In this document: piece after piece, positions 11,903 to 24,073 of the stretch
Position numbering within the stretch: the stretch's first letter is position 1
Layout of the letters: the number at the start of each line of letters is the position of its first letter
Origin: Portulaca oleracea
Taxonomy: Eukaryota; Streptophyta; Magnoliopsida; Caryophyllales; Portulacaceae
Assembly: GCA_029582165.1 (NCBI GenBank)
Contig: CM055882.1
Span: 12,418,001 to 12,482,000 of the forward strand
Length of the DNA stretch: 64,000 nt
Reading direction: 5' to 3'
Position numbers and translations under genes: made by a program
The notes under the pieces: generated by a model
The model's database searches: none
Told to the model about the DNA's origin: nothing
Seen by the model: the letters and a program-made list of their open reading frames with translations, nothing else

Positions 11903-12165
11903 TTTTTGGCCCTAAATAATCTCTACTTATGTATCATTGATTGAGAATAATCCAAACTAAATTTTTGACCATCAATGGTCCAAACCTTTGAACTAATTTT
12001 TGTAAATCTATTTTAGGCACCAAATTTTGGACTTTTGATTGCTAAAAATAGGTAAAAAAATTTAGTGATAGAAAATATGTCAAAAGTTTGTACTATTAGT
12101 AGTTAAAAAGTCTGTATTATTCTCAGTCAAGGCTCCAAAAGTAGTGATTATTTGAGGCCAAACCC
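11903..12165. mobile_element. MITE-like element with about 25-bp terminal inverted repeats
   Basis: The left end TTTTTGGCCCTAAATAATC matches the inverse of the right end GATTATTTGAGGCCAAA with few differences, about 260 bp apart, and there is no coding capacity between. Superfamily not determined. Confidence 0.5.
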
Positions 12166-12821
12166 TTTTATAAAAACACTAATTTTCCACATAAACACCA
12201 AACACACCACATTGCCTAGTTATCATGACCACAATTCCACACTTAATTTAGCATGAGCAATGAAAATTGAAGAACTTCAACCCAAGTTTCTAAATGATGT
12301 AAAATTAGGTTCCCCATTCCAAATACCATCGATTCCAAGCTAGGTTTCCAAATACTCGGAACCTAAATTTGTTTGACCAATTACAGATTCTAATTCAGGA
12401 TAATAATTTAGAAACCTTACTTTTATTCATTAAGATATATATCTAAATTTTAGGAATCTTACTGCTATTTTATATTCTAGCTAGTTTAATACCGCTCACC
12501 GTTGGTACTAAGCTAGCTAGGTTTTCCACGTACGCTACCTTGCATGAAAGTTGAAAGCAGCAAAACCTGCACCAAATAGCAGTTGAGTTTTGGCTTGCCC
12601 TATTCACCAATTAATTAGGATGGAGTAGGCCCCAGTAATTACAGTCATCAAGAATATGACATCCAAAAAACTCTTTCTTGACTTCTTCTGTTCCCACCAT
12701 TGCATTCAATATTCCTTCTTAATTAATTAATTAACTCTTTTCTCTTCAACTCTATTTCAAGTTTGCAACTCCCGTCACTTTCCATCTCTCTTGAAGATAT
12801 TCCCTATGTTATATTAACAGC
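12166..12821. other. Intergenic DNA upstream of the MYB gene
   Basis: AT-rich non-coding sequence. It may contain distal promoter elements of the MYB gene, but none is certain. Confidence 0.4.
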
Positions 12822-13389
12822 TAGGGATGGCAATGGGGCGTGGAATCCCCGAACCCGTTAAGGCCCCGCTCCGTTCTAGGGAAAAATCTCCACCTCCATT
12901 GGGGATGGGGACGTGGACAGTTTTCCAAAATCCGCTCGGGGACGGGGCGGGGATGGGGACAAAATTTTCCCCATCCCCGTCCCCATTTTCCCGAATCCCT
13001 GTCCCCGAAAATGTTAAAATTACCAAATAACCTTTATTCAAATTTAATGTATATATTAATGGAAAGGACAAAGTAGTAATTTTTCAATTTATTCTCACTT
13101 GTTAATGTATTATTGTTTGATTTTGATGTATTATTACTTAAGCAAGTTAAATACGTTGTATTTTTAATATGTTAAAAACCGGGTTCGATTAAAAACCGGA
13201 TCCGATTAAATTTTAGTTAAACTTAGGATAATTTTAAAAATTCTCGTTGGATCCCCGTTGGGGATGGGGATGGGGCAAGAATCAGTCCCCGAATCGGGGA
13301 TGGGGACGGGGATGGGGATGAGTTTTGGGAGCGGGGATGGGGACGGGGGTATACTCCCCCATCCCCGATCTGCCCCATTGTCATCCCTA
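12822..13389. mobile_element. Non-autonomous hAT element (568 bp)
   Basis: Termini are TAGGGATGGCAATGGGGC and GCCCCATTGTCATCCCTA (one mismatch when inverted). The flanks are 8-bp duplications, TTAACAGC (12814-12821) and TTAACAAC (13390-13397), with one difference; 8 bp is the hAT target-duplication size. Both internal ends are rich in GGGGATGGGGACGGGG-type repeats. There is no transposase. A related element with the same first ten bases sits at 35701. Confidence 0.85.
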
Positions 13390-13570
13390 TTAACAACGAT
13401 TTTAACTTAAATATTAATTAAATTTAAAAGATTTTGACCATTAATTTGTTAGGATAACATATAAATTTTTTTATTATTTATACATATAAAAGTGCCATAG
13501 TTAGATTTGTAAGAATAACTATTATCATAGCAGTATAAATGTATAATATATATTATAAATTTTAATAAAA

Positions 13571-13822
13571 CACTCCCTTCATTTTATATTATTTGTCCTT
13601 TTGTTGACTGTGTCGATCTCCAACATCATTCTTTGATTGATAATTTTTGACATAATATCTTATTGACGATTGCAATATTATACTCTTTAGTATATTATTT
13701 TCCATTACAAATCTAAAGATAGTAATTTTGTTTAACAACACAATTTTCATAAATTACAATTTTTTTACGTTTAACTTTACCACTTTCAAAGATGACAAAT
13801 AATATACGGAACGAATGTAGTA
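13571..13822. mobile_element. Stowaway-like MITE in the MYB promoter region
   Basis: The left end ACTCCCTTCATTTTATATT and the inverse of the right end (TACTACATTCGTTCCGTATA) share the CTCCCTYCRTTYY terminus seen in Stowaway-type MITEs, followed by ATTATTTGTC on both sides. It lies about 240 bp upstream of the MYB start codon. Confidence 0.6.
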
Positions 13823-13941
13823 GTATACTATTAGACACCGCCTAGCATTGATTAATTTACAATTGATATGCAACGATGGAGTAGAATTTTCAATATGATA
13901 AACACAACAGGCACAACCACCTTTCTCCCTAAGGAAGCAGT

Positions 13942-13953
13942 ATTATATATACC
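13942..13953 (+). promoter_or_regulatory. TATA box of the MYB5-like gene
   Basis: ATTATATATACC lies about 115 bp upstream of ATG 14065 and is the only good TATA box close to the gene. The transcribed leader downstream is GA-rich (repeated AGAGAGAGAAG). Confidence 0.55.
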
Positions 13954-14064
13954 CCAACAAATCGTCAACCTTCAAACCCTGAACCACCAGCCAACCCACC
14001 CAAGTTGCTTAGAGAGAGAAGCTCTAGCCAGGTAGTTATAATTAGAGAGAGAAGTTCATTCAAG

Positions 14065-15944
14065 ATGAGACGAAGCTCGTCTTCTTCAACCCCGACGACG
14101 ACGACGACATGCAGGACATCATGCTGCAGCAACAAGGCGGGGATAAAGCGGGGCCCGTGGACGCCGGAGGAGGACGAGATCCTGGCGGAGTACATAACCC
14201 GGGAGGGGGTTGGCCGGTGGCGGACCCTACCGGCACGGGCTGGCCTCCTCCGGTGCGGGAAGAGCTGCCGCTTGCGGTGGATGAATTACCTCCGACCCTC
14301 CGTCAAGCGCGGCCGGATTGCCGCCGATGAGGAGGACCTCATCCTCCGTCTCCACCGCCTCCTTGGCAATAGGTACTTAATAATTTATGTATATATGAAT
14401 GGATGGATGGATGGATATGTATGATTCATCAAACACATGCATCATCCATCATTAATTAGTACATGTCATTAGGCCAATTAATTAACCTCCACCGGATAAG
14501 ATGAATGAGGATAAAATTAAAGGAGTTTTATTGGAAGGGGTTTTTTAATCAAGGTAATATTAGATTTTATTAAATTTGGTGTCATGGGTCTTTATTTGAA
14601 TTTCCAAAGTGGTTTTAGAAATTAACTTTGTTCTAAAATGGTTTTTCTTTTTTGGATTGCAGTAATCCTAGTTTTGGGGTGTTTAGTTGCTAATTATCTT
14701 AACCAACTTCAATGAGTTCTAGTGCTTCTATTCCAAAAGAAGCTGAGGAAGTTTATGTTTGCCTAGAAGAGACACAAACCAATCATGGTGTATATACTAG
14801 AATAAGGTAGTTATAAGGCTGCAAATATTGAAGGGTAATTTTGAAGTTTAATGATCAATTACCAAATTAACACCTCAAGGTTAAGGATTAATATTGTAAA
14901 GCAAAAAAAAAAACCCTTTTTAAAAATATCAAAGTTGCCTTTTTACCTTCTTTCCTCCCTAATTTAATAGTGCACACACCCTATCAAAAAAAAAAAAAAT
15001 AGTGCACACACAAATTTTGGGATGAGACTTTCTCCTTATGAATGTTATGGTCAAATGATTTTCATGAGGATGCTTTTTGGAAGGGTTTTGAAATGCGTAA
15101 TAATTCATCAATCAAATAGTTTTTTTCCCCAATCCGAGTCATCTAAATAAATAAATAAATAATCACCCTTATACTCAATAAAGATTTTGCTAAATTCCAT
15201 AAAAAAATTCCTAAATTAAAGGTGTCTTTATCACATGGATCTTAATCAGGTGAAACTTAAAAGAGTTTAGTTTATAATTCATGCAAAACTTGCTAATCGC
15301 TGACATGATATCAAAGTAAACGTTTATATTCCTGCAGGTGATATGTATTATGATGAGCTAATTAAAACTTATGATTGATTTTCATTTTGTGTTTTTATCT
15401 TAGATGGGCATTGATAGCTGGAAGAATTCCTGGGAGGACCGACAACGAAATCAAGAACTACTGGAATACTCATCTAAGCAAGAAGTTAATCAAGGAAGGG
15501 ATTGATCCAAGGACTCATAAACCTTTAAACCCTAATCTCAAAGACAACAACCCTAATAGTTCCTCAAGCAATGCTCTTCCTGCATATACTCCAAACCCTA
15601 ATCAATCATCGGGGATTTGTGTTCCTTTCGAATCTATAAGCCAATCATTCGACCAAACTCTTCCTGGGATGACAAACATTGAAGAAATCATAGACAAAGG
15701 CAGGTCATCGGATAATAGCTTAATCAGTTCTGATGCGCTGCTAATTACTAACAACCCGAATAACTTTGCTCTGGATCGAGAATTTAATAACTATGAGATG
15801 ATGACAAGTTATGATCATGCAATAACCCATAGGAGGGAAGAGGAGTCTTCGTTTGGCGGTATTGATTACTACGACGATAACACTTTCTCATCGATACTAA
15901 ACTCCCTAATTGATGAAGATGTGTTTGGTAATCAACAGTTTTAA
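14065..15944 (+). CDS. MYB5: R2R3-MYB transcription factor, MYB5 type
   Basis: A nuclear DNA-binding regulator of 282 aa. Exon 1 is 14065-14372, the intron is 14373-15403 (GT...AG, phase 2 within Arg103) and exon 2 is 15404-15944. ATG 14065 (MRRSSSSS) is the first real ATG of the frame. R2 spans about residues 28-78 with W32, W52 and W72. R3 spans about 81-130, with Ile85 in place of the first Trp, then W104 and W123. The bHLH-interaction signature D-L-x2-R-x3-L-x6-L-x3-R is complete ([20 protein letters not shown]). [19 protein letters not shown] after R3 and the C-terminal [14 protein letters not shown] match MYB5 proteins such as grape MYB5a/b. Those act with bHLH and WD40 partners in flavonoid/tannin and seed-coat or epidermal programmes; that role is inferred by family. 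The intron sits at the usual GNR|W position; the R2 intron common in other R2R3-MYBs is absent. Confidence 0.9.
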
Positions 15945-16125
15945 TTAGCAACATTGTCCTGCATAGTGCATATTTGTATTGATGTTACATAATTAACAAC
16001 TAGGGATTTGAAGAGGCTGCTTTCATTCGGATTGGTGTGCGTACGTATTGCTGCATGCATGCAGCTTATCCGCAACTTAATTCAATGTCATTCTTATGAA
16101 GATTGTGTGCATATCTGTTGTTCTA
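15945..16125 (+). other. Probable 3' untranslated region of the MYB gene
   Basis: AT-rich sequence directly after the TAA stop, with no clear AATAAA signal seen. The extent is a guess. Confidence 0.35.
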
Positions 16126-16397
16126 TGTTAGCACAATGCTCTAGTGACATGAGAGTTGGAGTTTTATCTCCTCATTAGGGTTCAAATCCTGATGGCCGCA
16201 ATCTATTTGGTTGATATTGTGGCGCTCATCGAGATTCATCGTGTGCATACATTTAGGGCTAGGCCTCCATTGGCTCTACTCCAATGGTTGTGTGACCCCC
16301 TTCTTATTTGTCGTTTGATATATTGTGGTTTATGCCTGTAGCACAAGGGTGCTTCGGTTATTGTAATACTTATCCTTGTAAAAAAAAATAATAAATG
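16126..16397 (+). mobile_element. tRNA-derived SINE-like element
   Basis: An A-box-like GCTCTAGTGACA and, about 35 bases on, a B-box GGTTCAAATCC form an RNA polymerase III internal promoter. About 200 bases of unrelated body follow, ending in AAAAAAAATAATAAA. A possible target duplication (TTGTGTGCATAT near 16104, TTGTGTGTAGATAT near 16399) is imperfect and offset. It lies just behind the MYB gene. Confidence 0.5.
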
Positions 16398-18524
16398 GTT
16401 GTGTGTAGATATATACTTATCGATGTACACTAATTAAACTCCGTTGTATCGAATTTATGGGTCTCAAATTTCCTCTTTCTTGGTTGGATAAGGGGAGTTT
16501 CGTTCTGTGTGATAAGTTTAATTCAGACCGCTATATATGAGATATGTTTGCTTATTTATTATCATTATGATGGTAAATGAGCCAACTAAATTTACACATC
16601 TCATTTTATACCAAATGTAGAATGTTTTTAATTTGCTTGGAAATTTACTCTTTTGGTGGAGTTTCGTTCCTTACGATCAAATTAAAGCATGCATGCATGT
16701 ATTTTTTTAGTTCATCATATTGTCAAAAATGTTATTTTAATATGACAATAAAAAGGAGCTAAGTTAGATTAGAACATGAAATTATGGATATGATGCACGT
16801 GTTAATGAAGTGGATTCGAATTATATTTACTTGTCCCAACGTACAATACAGCATATTCCCAGATCCCTTCGCGGCTATAAGGGAACGTTTAGCCCAACAA
16901 TTTTTGGGGTGGTGACCGGTTAATTGGTCTCTGTTTTGACGTGACAGGCGGAGGGAAAATAACTGACCCTTGCCCAGTAACCCCGTTAACCCCCTCGTTT
17001 TTCTCACTAACCCACATTTAAAAAAAATCGGCCCTAATACAGTGACTAACAGGGTGGTGAACTGGTATTCGTATTGACGTGACACACAACCAACATATGT
17101 CTTGAAATGTGGGTTAGTGAGAAAAACTAAGCGGTTAATGGAGTAATTGGTCTGTGACAGTTTTTTTCCCTTCGTCAGCCATGTTAGCACGGATGGATAC
17201 CGGTTCACCATCGCCTTAGTTACTGTTGGTATAATAATGTCACTTAGGTATAAAAGTCAAGGATATTGTTGTCCAATAATAAAAGTTGATATATTACAAT
17301 CCAATACCCCAAAAGTGGATATATTATCATCCAAAAACCCAAGAAAAAACAAATAATTAATTTTAATATTTTCAGAAGAGTCTGCCCTCAAGTTTTCACC
17401 AAAGTTACGTCATATGTTATGCAATATATATAATGATTTTAATAATATTGTAATTCTCACTACTTTTGATAATTATTTAACCAAAACTATATCAAATGAA
17501 ATCAATATTTTTTTTACTTATTCTGATAAGAGTGGTGTTTTGTTTGTATCTAATGATTTATTAACAATAAATGAATTTATAAAAAAATGGAAACTAAAAC
17601 TTGTCCTTACATTTACTTTATTTTTACCGAAATAAATAAATGTAATTTTGGTAGAAATAACTAATGATTAATTTCATATTTTCATAAATGTTAAAAAATT
17701 GTTCATTTTATTAACTCTATTCATATACTGGATAGTTTCTTTTTGTAAAAGATTATAATTATTGTGAAACAAATATTAGAGTTGGCATTGAAACATAATA
17801 TAATTACCCCCAAAATATTAAATATCACAAATTTATACTCAATAGAATTCATTAATTATAAATTTGTAATCCATTTTGAAATACTTGTAGTATAATGAAA
17901 AGAATTGTATTACTTTATTTAAATTTTCACAAATTTCTAATTTACGAAATATTTTTTCCACGAACAGTTAAATCCCAAAGCTAAGTTAAACAACTAATAC
18001 AAACAATGAAAATTTAATAGCTAATTCGAACTGCTAAGTGCATATCCATGCCACTTCATTGAAGCGTGGAAATTCATGGAAAGAGAGGGAGTGTTTGTTC
18101 AGCCAAAAACAAAATTGAAAAATGTGAATTGGGGAACATTGTTGTGTTCTCTCTCTCGTTTATTTTATATTATATTTTTTTTATTTTATTTTTCAACATA
18201 TTAAATATTTATATTATGTATATATATATATATATGTGTGTGAGAGATACCTATACCAAAGTCTAACTACTAAACTATAAAAAAACCCATAATACAAGTA
18301 CAACAAAAAGTGCAATAAGCCATAACTAAGGACGGCAGCTAAAAAGTACTATGAGTAGAGTAAGCCCTAATGCCGGCATGTATATACTATATACCAGTCA
18401 ACTAGTGGCCAACTGTACTCTACTACTAGCTACATATACATGTAATATGCAATACATCACATATAACTTCACTCTTCCAAGCCCTAGATACATATATAGA
18501 GCCATATAGGTAATATCATATATA
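16398..18524. other. AT-rich intergenic DNA
   Basis: No gene recognised. It includes a short inverted repeat (TTTTTCTCACTAACCCACATTT-type arms at 16999-17020 and 17105-17126) within a mildly palindromic 350-bp stretch (about 16860-17210), probably an old MITE. It also has a short (TA)n run near 18216-18236. Confidence 0.45.
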
Positions 18525-18943
18525 TGTAATTTCCTCCCAATCAATAAACTATACCACTCATTTTATGTTCATATATAGTATTAACTAATAGAGAGTGTCT
18601 GGTAGGAATCCTAGGGATGGGAAGTTTTCCAGGAGAAAAATTTTCCTGGGAAAAATTTCCCTTAGCCCCCAATGAGAAATTTTCCCTAGGAAAATGGAGA
18701 AAATGGTGGGCCTATCGTGAAAACTTTCTCAAAGTCAACCCGCATCCAAACATAGAAAAAATAAGTCAACCCGAGAAAATTGACCATTTCCCCGGGGTTA
18801 TTGACCAACCAAACGCACCCTTAAGATTAATTAACAAGTTGAATTAAGACCAAATAGATTGTCAAAGGGATTGGCCTGAGATAATATCATATGTAATTTC
18901 CTCCCAATCAATAAACTATACCACTCATTTTATGTTCATAGTA
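18525..18943. repeat. Pair of ~55-bp direct repeats bracketing a MITE
   Basis: The sequence beginning TAATTTCCTCCCAATCAATA and running on to TTTATGTTCATA occurs at about 18525-18578 and again at about 18888-18941, in the same orientation and nearly identical. A MITE-like element (18594-18820) lies between them. Confidence 0.75.
18594..18820. mobile_element. MITE with GGTGCGTTTGG-type ends
   Basis: The left end AGTGTCTGGTAGGAATCC and the inverted right end (GGGTGCGTTTGGTTGGTC) are related, and the interior is rich in TTTTCC(T/C)GGGAAAA palindromes. The same terminus and interior occur in the element at 48314-48750. No clear target duplication. Confidence 0.5.
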
Positions 18944-20976
18944 TAAGCCCCATGCATGTTACCAATTGAAGAGGGGGTGGAGTATATAGCAAGTTGGCTA
19001 TCATCCCATAGTCTAAAATTTCTAGGAATGCTTAATTTTTTGTGGAAGCAAAAAAAAATCATGTATAAAATAAAATTATGCAATTGGTGAGTCATGTTTG
19101 TTATGGACAATTTTATATATGGTGTAAAAATAATAATTTGATATATAGTTAAAAAAAAAAAGTTAATTGAAACTGAGGCAAGTTTTTATGGGTAAAAATT
19201 GTGTGGTTGATAGGTTTATGAGCATTTCAACCTTTAATTAACTTTATATATGGTATAAAAAAAGTACAATTTAATTTGAATTAAGATTCAATCGGATTGT
19301 ACACGCAACAAGAAAAATTACTTTGGGCAACAAAAAAATATTGTTCTAGTCCAATTTTTGTTGCCCTTTAACATGATACCATAAAAAAAAAAAAGTTTGT
19401 CACGATTTGGTTATCTTATCCTCGAAGCACAAAATTCGGGCTACAAATTAATAAAACTGGTAGCACAAGATAGCTGTGGTGGGCAGCCAAATTTTTTTGT
19501 TGCCTTAGTAAATTTTGGCAACCTTTTCTTTTAAATTGTAATCCAATCTATATGAATTGCAATAAAAAAAAAGGTTTTGCTGTCATATATAATATATTTA
19601 ACCATAAAATTTTTTGGTTGTCATATTTTAAATTAATGTAATAATAATTTTTTATTGTCCAAACTACTCTAAATTTATTGCTTAAACAATATAAAATGCA
19701 CATTTATAGGAAGAGGAAATTGACATTGAACTTAATGCACACCCATTGGCTTGGTTAGTTTGACATTACATCAATATTTATTATCTTAATTGGTTTGGAT
19801 TTTTTTATCAATATATATACCTTATTAATATTTTGCATGAATTTAATTCATTATTTTTGTGTTGAATCTTTCCACTTTATCTTTTATAGAGTTTGTATGA
19901 CTTGATGAATTGCACATACATTTCTTTGAATTTGAGAATGCTTAACTTATAAAAGACAGCAATTTTTATTATTTTCCATGGTAATGGCATGGGGCAGGCA
20001 AATGTAAAAAAAGTCTCACTTGTCAATAACTTTTTATTATACAAATAAAATTGCTTAAAAATGTTATGTATGTATATAAATTAATGGAGTTATTACATAA
20101 TGATGTGCATTGAAAGCACCCAATACAATTAAATTTATTTGAAAATTGTACTACATTGAAAAGAAATTAATAGTATACTTCCATCCTTCTTTCTTTCTAA
20201 GTAATTATATGTAAATATAAACAATTTGCAAAGTCAATATCTATGAGTTTTTAATCATACAATAAGTATTTAATATCACTCATTTTACCCATAAAATATT
20301 AAATCCAAGCCAGGAAAGAATTGGGGACAAAAATATCTTGTGGATATTTTGATATTATAAATATTTAGTAAGATCATCATATTGATGTTCACTTGATCAC
20401 TCATTCAATATTCTTTCTTTTTCACACTAAATCTACTCCTATTCAGATTTTCTACTCTTAACTTTTAAACCTATCACATGCATGTCATCATTATGTTTGA
20501 ATTATTATTATAATTATTATAAATACATAACTATTAAGAAACAATAAAACATTGAATTATTATTTTTATTGTTGTTTTTAGTATAATTGTAGTTGTTAGT
20601 AATTATAGTTTGGTTCTATGCTATACAAAAAGTCAATATTATATTAAAAAAATAAATAAACGAGAAATGAAATATAATATATAAAGTATGGGATATACAT
20701 AATGTTGGTAAATGAAAAAAAAATACCTTTAAATTTGAGATGATATACAAAAGATAATCATATAGTTGTACAATATAGAGAAGAGGGTATAATAAATAAA
20801 TAAATAAACAAATAAATAAATAAATATTATTAAACTAAAATCCAAATAAATAGAAGGATAGTAATTAACTAGAAATTTCTACGCCTAGCAATCATCCTCC
20901 TCTTTTTGTACCTATAAAATTAAAAAAATAAATCATCATCACCATCATTATCATCATAATAGTAATAGTAATAGTA
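18944..20976. other. AT-rich intergenic DNA
   Basis: No gene recognised. It has poly-A/T runs, an (AAAT)n microsatellite near 20791-20826 and (AATAGT)n just before 20977. Confidence 0.5.
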
Positions 20977-21687
20977 CACTGCTAAAAATATGTGTATTAC
21001 CAACCACTTTTTCCAACCAATTTAAAATGGTTGGAAAAACCAACCATTTTAGCAACTATTTAAAATTCCAACTATTTTCCAAAAAAATTAGTGGGAAAAA
21101 TGGTCGGAAATTCCAACCAATTTTGCTAAAATGGTTGGAAATTTTTCCTACCACCCTTTTTCCTACTATTTGAAGATGGTTGGAAAAATGATTGGATTAC
21201 TAACCATTTTTCTAACCAATTTCAAATAGTAGGAAAAAGGATGGTAGGAAAATTTTCCAACCAATTTTAGCAAATTTGGTTGGAATTTCCAACCATTTTT
21301 CCCACTAAATTTTTTGAAAAATAGTTGGAATATCAAATGGTTGCTAAAATAGTTGGTTTTTCCAACCATTTTTAAATTGGTTGGAAAAAAATGGTTGGTA
21401 ATACACATTTTTAAATTGGTTGGTAATACACATATTTGAAGATGGTTGGAAAAATGGTTGGATTACTAACCATTTTTCTAACCAATTTCAAATAGTAGGA
21501 AAAAGGATGGTAGGAAAATTTTCCAACCAATTTTAGCAAATTTGGTTGGAATTTCCAACCATTTTTCCCACTAAAGTTTTTGAAAAATAGTTGGAATATC
21601 AAATGGTTGCTAAAATAGTTGGTTTTTCCAACCATTTTTAAATTGGTTGGAAAAAAGTGGTTGGTAATACACATATTTTTAGTAGTG
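20977..21687. mobile_element. CACTA-type MITE, copy 1, with a duplicated right arm
   Basis: It starts CACTGCTAAAAATATGTG and ends TATTTTTAGTAGTG, flanked by the 3-bp target duplication GTA (20974-20976 and 21688-21690). Most of its length is palindromic, built of TTTCCAACCA/TGGTTGGAAA units. The right arm is present twice in tandem (about 21170-21425 and 21434-21687); the internal copy ends in a decayed GGTAATACACATTTTTAAA terminus. Confidence 0.85.
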
Positions 21688-21733
21688 GTAATAGTAATAG
21701 TAATAGTAATAGTAATAGTAATAATAATAATTG
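21688..21733. repeat. (GTAATA)n microsatellite
   Basis: About seven GTAATA units followed by (ATA)n. It continues the (AGTAAT)n on the other side of copy 1, so that MITE inserted into this microsatellite. Confidence 0.9.
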
Positions 21734-21804
21734 TTTTATTTTGCTTCAAAAAAAATTACTTGGGACCCCTACATAATACATTGAGATACCAAAAAGAACC
21801 CATC

Positions 21805-22247
21805 CACTACTAAAAACATGTGTATTACCGGCCATTTTTTTCCAACCAATTTAAAGTGGTTGGAAAAACCAACCATTTTAGCAACCATTTCATATTCAAA
21901 CTGTTTTCAAAAAATTTAGTGGGAAAATGGTTGGAAATTCCAACCAATTTTGCTAAAATGGTTGGAAAATTTTCCTACCATCCTTTTTCCTACTATTTGA
22001 AAATGGTTGGAAAATTGGTTGGATTACTAACCATTTTTCTAACCAATTTCAAATGGTAGGAAAAATGATGGTAGGAAATATTTCCAACCAATTTTAGCAA
22101 AATTGGTTGGAATTTCCAACCATTTTTTCCACTAAACTTTTTGAAAAATAGTTGGAATATCGTATAGTTGCTAAAATGGTTGGTTTTTCCAACCATTTAA
22201 AATTGGTTGGAAAAAAATGGTTGGTAATACACATATTTTTAGTAGTG
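21805..22247. mobile_element. CACTA-type MITE, copy 2
   Basis: It starts CACTACTAAAAACATGTG and ends CATATTTTTAGTAGTG, flanked by the 3-bp duplication ATC (21802-21804 and 22248-22250). The interior is palindromic with TTTCCAACCA units, closely related to copy 1 but with a single right arm. It has no coding capacity and could fold into one long hairpin. Confidence 0.88.
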
Positions 22248-22250
22248 ATC

Positions 22251-23494
22251 TCATATTTCCCAGGTATGAATGCAAATCAATAATTTATGAGCAACTGTTT
22301 AAAGGAACTAATATAGCTAGTTGCTGCTAAAAATAAAGGGGGAAAAAAGAAAGTAAACTGTTGTCAATGTTGAGAGAGTAAAAGGGGACCATTACATAAT
22401 CTTTAATCATATCATATCTTATATAATTCTACCATATCCTAATGCTACTTATGACATTATATATTTGAAGAAAGATTTAGTCTAAATTGTTGACAAATAA
22501 TCACTTCATTTAGCAGTGCAATAACAAATTTTATATGCTTGTTTGCACAGTATGAAACATGAATTTTATCTTTAAATTATTTTTTAATACATAGACCAAC
22601 ATATATAATCAAAAAAACATTTGAGTTGACTTTGGCAATTTAATTTGCATGTTGGCCTACAACTAGATGCACAATGACAGCTCGTTTCTTCGTACGTAGT
22701 TTTCTTTAATATCATATCATGCTTCAATTCCTTGAAGGTCAAAACATATATACAACCAAGAGGGAATGAACTTAAACACATGTATTGCATTTTATTAATC
22801 GAAATTTCTGTTTTTGGAAATGAATAGGAAATTAATGTATTTAAATAATAATAATAATAATTTCCTAATAAATATCTAATGTGTTTTTGTAACCTTAATT
22901 TTCCTTGATCATTCAAAATGTCAATTTAAAAAGGGTTCATAATACGAGTCTTGATCCAAGACAGTTTTTATATACCTTACCTTTCACCAAATTGGTATTT
23001 ATTATAATTTTTTACACTAATTTTTTTATAATAATACATAAGTTATGTGACCTTTACTTTTATGCTATTAGCTCAATAATAATACATAAGTTATGTGACC
23101 TTTACTTTTATAAACTAAGAACAAACTCTCTATTCTTCCTATATGGAACAAAACCCCTAATAAAAAAAAATAGAATTCTCTCTTACTCAACAACCACAAA
23201 CTATCCATGAGTTTGTGTTTGGAAAAATATAACTTAGATTTAATGAGTGTGTAAAGTTTAAAGTTTGCACTCTAGAAGCACTTAATTAGAAGTATATTGC
23301 ATGCATTGCATCAGTGAGAATGTAGTCTAATTTTCTCATCTTGTTAGATTCGTGCGAGGTTTAATATTTGTCTATAAATGATGAATGTCATAACCTAATC
23401 TCACTCGATTAGTGTATATGGTGCAATACTTTAGTCCAATAAAATTAAAAGAATTAAATTAAAGTATTACATGTCTGGGAACATGTATAATAAA
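22251..23494. other. AT-rich intergenic DNA
   Basis: No gene recognised. A 36-bp unit containing AATAATACATAAGTTATGTG is present twice in tandem (about 23030-23066 and 23077-23112), with an 11-bp spacer. Confidence 0.5.
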
Positions 23495-24073
23495 TAGTCC
23501 CTCCGTTCCATATTAATTGTTGAAAGAAAGCCCGTTTCTCGTTTTTTTTTCTTTCCATATTTAAATTTCACTCCCGATTAGCGTCAAACTTCAAAGTTAA
23601 GGTCAAAACTGATATTAAAGTTATAATGAACCTCTCTTATTCATGTTGAAGTTACTTAAATCCTGTACTCAGGGGTCTAAGTAACCCTGACATGAATAAG
23701 AGAGGTGGATCATAACTTCAATATTAGTTTTAACCATAATCCTGAAGTTTGACGTCAAACGGGAGACAAATTCAAACATGGGAGGAAAACAAAGAATGAG
23801 ACATGAGCTTTTTTTTAAACTCACAAAATTTAGGGTTTTATTTTCTTCATTCAACAAATTTTAGGGTCCAAAAAATTAAAGTTGAAAACCAAGAGTTCAT
23901 ATGCAAAAAACCCATAAAATTACCATCATTAAATTCGTAATGAAAAATATTATACTAAAAGTATAATATTGCAATTGTTAATCAAATATTATATAAAAAG
24001 TTATTAATCAAATAGTGATATTGAAAATCATTATAGTTAATAAAGTCACAATTAATATGAAACGGATGGAGTA
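23495..24073. mobile_element. Stowaway-like MITE, interrupted by a foldback element
   Basis: The left end TAGTCCCTCCGTTCCATATT and the inverse of the right end (TACTCCATCCGTTTCATATT) are the CTCCCTCCGTTCC-type termini of a widespread plant MITE, with TA at both edges. From about 23523 to 23914 it contains a truncated copy of the foldback element described at 25174-25730. Confidence 0.7.

Noticed and set aside
21411..21813. Open frames with repeated NHF/FFK or (VI)n residues
   Set aside because: Translations of palindromic MITE units and the (GTAATA)n microsatellite.
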